From: an uncultured Paracoccaceae bacterium | Lineage (GTDB): Bacteria; Pseudomonadota; Alphaproteobacteria; Rhodobacterales; Rhodobacteraceae | DNA length: 64,000 bases | Direction: 5' to 3' | Assembly (NCBI GenBank): GCA_958439195.1 | Contig: OY288160.1 | Span: 308,501-372,500 of the forward strand | Shown: piece after piece, positions 62,798 through 64,000 of the stretch | Layout of the letters: each line of letters begins with the position of its first letter | How positions within the stretch are numbered: the first letter of the stretch is position 1 | Position numbers and translations under genes: made by a program | The notes under the pieces: generated by a model | What the model was told of the DNA's origin: nothing | What the model saw: only the letters and a program-made list of their open reading frames with translations | Database searches by the model: none

Positions 62798-62994
62798 CTG
62801 GTCCTCCGAATGTCAGCAGATAAGGGGGGAAGCGGGCGCGGTGGTCAAGACCTGAGGGCGGGGAGCGACAGGTTGGGCGGATTTTCCGCACCGGATGACC
62901 TGCGGTTGTGGGGCGGTATGTCGGTTGTGGACCTGACAAGCCTGCGGCGGGGGGGTGAAATGGCGGCGGGAATCACAGGAAGGGTTTGGGCAGA

Positions 62995-63960
62995 ATGACG
63001 GGTGACGGGTTTTTCAGGCCGGTTTCGGGGTTCGACCTGCCGCGATTCGCGGGCATTCCAACCTTTATGCGGTTGCCGCATGTGGGGCTGGATAGCCCGC
63101 GTCTGGGTGAGGTGCAGATCGGGCTGATCGGCGCGCCCTGGGATGGCGGAACAACCAACCGCCCAGGCCCGCGGCATGGGCCACGGCAATTGCGCGACCT
63201 GTCGACCATGATCCGGGCGCAGAACGGGGCGACTTGGGTGGCGCCGTTTGAATTGGCGCGCTGTGCCGATCTGGGGGATGTGGCGCCGAACCCCGGCGAT
63301 CTGATGGATAGCCTTGCGCGGATGGAGGCGTTCTATAGTCGCGTTGTGGCGGCGGGGGTGTTGCCGTTGACCGGTGGGGGCGATCATCTGTGTTCGCTGC
63401 CCATCCTGCGGGCGGTGGCGAAACGGCGACCGGTGGGGATGATCCAGTTCGACAGTCATACCGACCTGAACGATGTCTATTTCGGGACCAGCCGGTACAA
63501 CCACGGCACACCGTTTCGCCGCGCGGTGGAGGAGGGGTTGATCGACCCCAAACGCTATTGCCTGATCGGCATTCGCGGCACGGCCTATGGGCGCGAGGAT
63601 TGGGATTTCGCCGCGGCCAATGGCATCCGCATCATCCCGATTGGCGAATTTCATCGCCGGGGCGTCCAGGATGTGATGGCCGAGGCGCGGGAGATCGTGG
63701 GGGCGGGGGATACCTATATCACCTATGACATCGACTTTGTGGACCCGACCTTTGCGCCGGGGACCGGAACGCCAGAGGTGGGCGGGCCGAACAGTTGGCA
63801 GGCGCTGGAGGTCGTGCGGGGTTTGCGCGGGGTAAAGGTGGTGGGGGCCGATCTGGTTGAGGTGAGCCCGCCGTTTGATCCTTCGGGCGGGACGGCGTGG
63901 TTGGGAATTTCAATCATGTTTGAGCTGCTTTGCGTGATGGCAGAGGGGTTGGCGGGGTAG
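62995..63960 (+). CDS. Agmatinase / ureohydrolase-family protein
   Basis: A 321-residue manganese ureohydrolase. Metal-binding motifs GGGDHL, FDSHTDLND and YDIDFVDPTFAPGTGTPE are all present. It would cleave agmatine or another guanidino compound to urea and an amine; the family includes guanidinobutyrase, so the exact substrate is unsure. The ATG at 62995 is preceded by AGGAAGGG; the stop is followed at once by the window end. Confidence 0.9.
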   Translation: MTGDGFFRPVSGFDLPRFAGIPTFMRLPHVGLDSPRLGEVQIGLIGAPWDGGTTNRPGPRHGPRQLRDLSTMIRAQNGATWVAPFELARCADLGDVAPNPGDLMDSLARMEAFYSRVVAAGVLPLTGGGDHLCSLPILRAVAKRRPVGMIQFDSHTDLNDVYFGTSRYNHGTPFRRAVEEGLIDPKRYCLIGIRGTAYGREDWDFAAANGIRIIPIGEFHRRGVQDVMAEAREIVGAGDTYITYDIDFVDPTFAPGTGTPEVGGPNSWQALEVVRGLRGVKVVGADLVEVSPPFDPSGGTAWLGISIMFELLCVMAEGLAG

Positions 63961-64000
63961 GGGGGCCTTGCCCACCGCGCCGCCTTCGGCAACGCTCCCC

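Overview
The window looks like a high-GC alphaproteobacterial chromosome of the Rhodobacteraceae (Rhodobacter, Gemmobacter or Tabrizicola-like). The housekeeping block at 44.9-64 kb supports this: rplU-rpmA-GNAT-obgE-proB-proA, a ChpT-type phosphotransferase, DUF3553, an olsB-olsA ornithine-lipid pair, ctaA and a bactofilin. The family assignment rests on protein resemblance and gene order that I recognise, not on a search.

Layout. 0-9 kb holds the end of a sugar-type substrate-binding protein gene, a single-domain response regulator and two large hybrid histidine kinases that converge and overlap by 9 bp. 9.4-16.9 kb is a peptide-uptake unit: a divergent GntR/FCD regulator, an M24 peptidase, and a family-5 binding protein with DppBCDF-type ABC subunits. 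16.9-18.7 kb is decayed DNA that contains a frameshifted terC pseudogene. 18.7-34.3 kb is the most interesting part: a divergent IclR regulator and a tightly packed run of 13 genes on the + strand. The run encodes an SCP2-like protein, an alpha/beta hydrolase, a lactonase-like metallo-beta-lactamase-fold enzyme, a sugar-type ABC importer with enlarged subunits, a microbial-rhodopsin homologue, a flotillin/SPFH protein, a small membrane protein, a sodium:solute symporter-like protein, an iron-dependent alcohol dehydrogenase and a hotdog thioesterase.

The rhodopsin homologue (27843-28544) aligns with proteorhodopsin through helices C, E, F and G, but the retinal-binding lysine is arginine (R212), the proton-acceptor Asp is Gly (G78), the donor Glu is Ala (A89) and the helix-C Arg is His (H75). 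It is therefore a lysine-less rhodopsin-fold protein built into a catabolic/transport operon, probably with a non-photochemical role. I regard this operon as the candidate undescribed system. A likely reading is that the ABC system imports a compound, the hydrolase and lactonase open it, the alcohol dehydrogenase and thioesterase process the product, and the rhodopsin-like, flotillin and symporter proteins form a membrane module.

34.95-44.58 kb is an integrative element of about 9.6 kb in the 3' end of tRNA-Ser(CGA), bounded by a 14-bp direct repeat. It carries a P4-type integrase, an AlpA regulator, a Toprim primase, a DUF3987 protein, small DNA-binding proteins, two AT-richer glycosyltransferases and a secreted protein. 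It has no virion genes, so it resembles a P4-like satellite or replicating island. 44.9-64 kb is conserved core genome, interrupted at 59.9-61.0 kb by a noncoding stretch with two kinds of tandem repeat.
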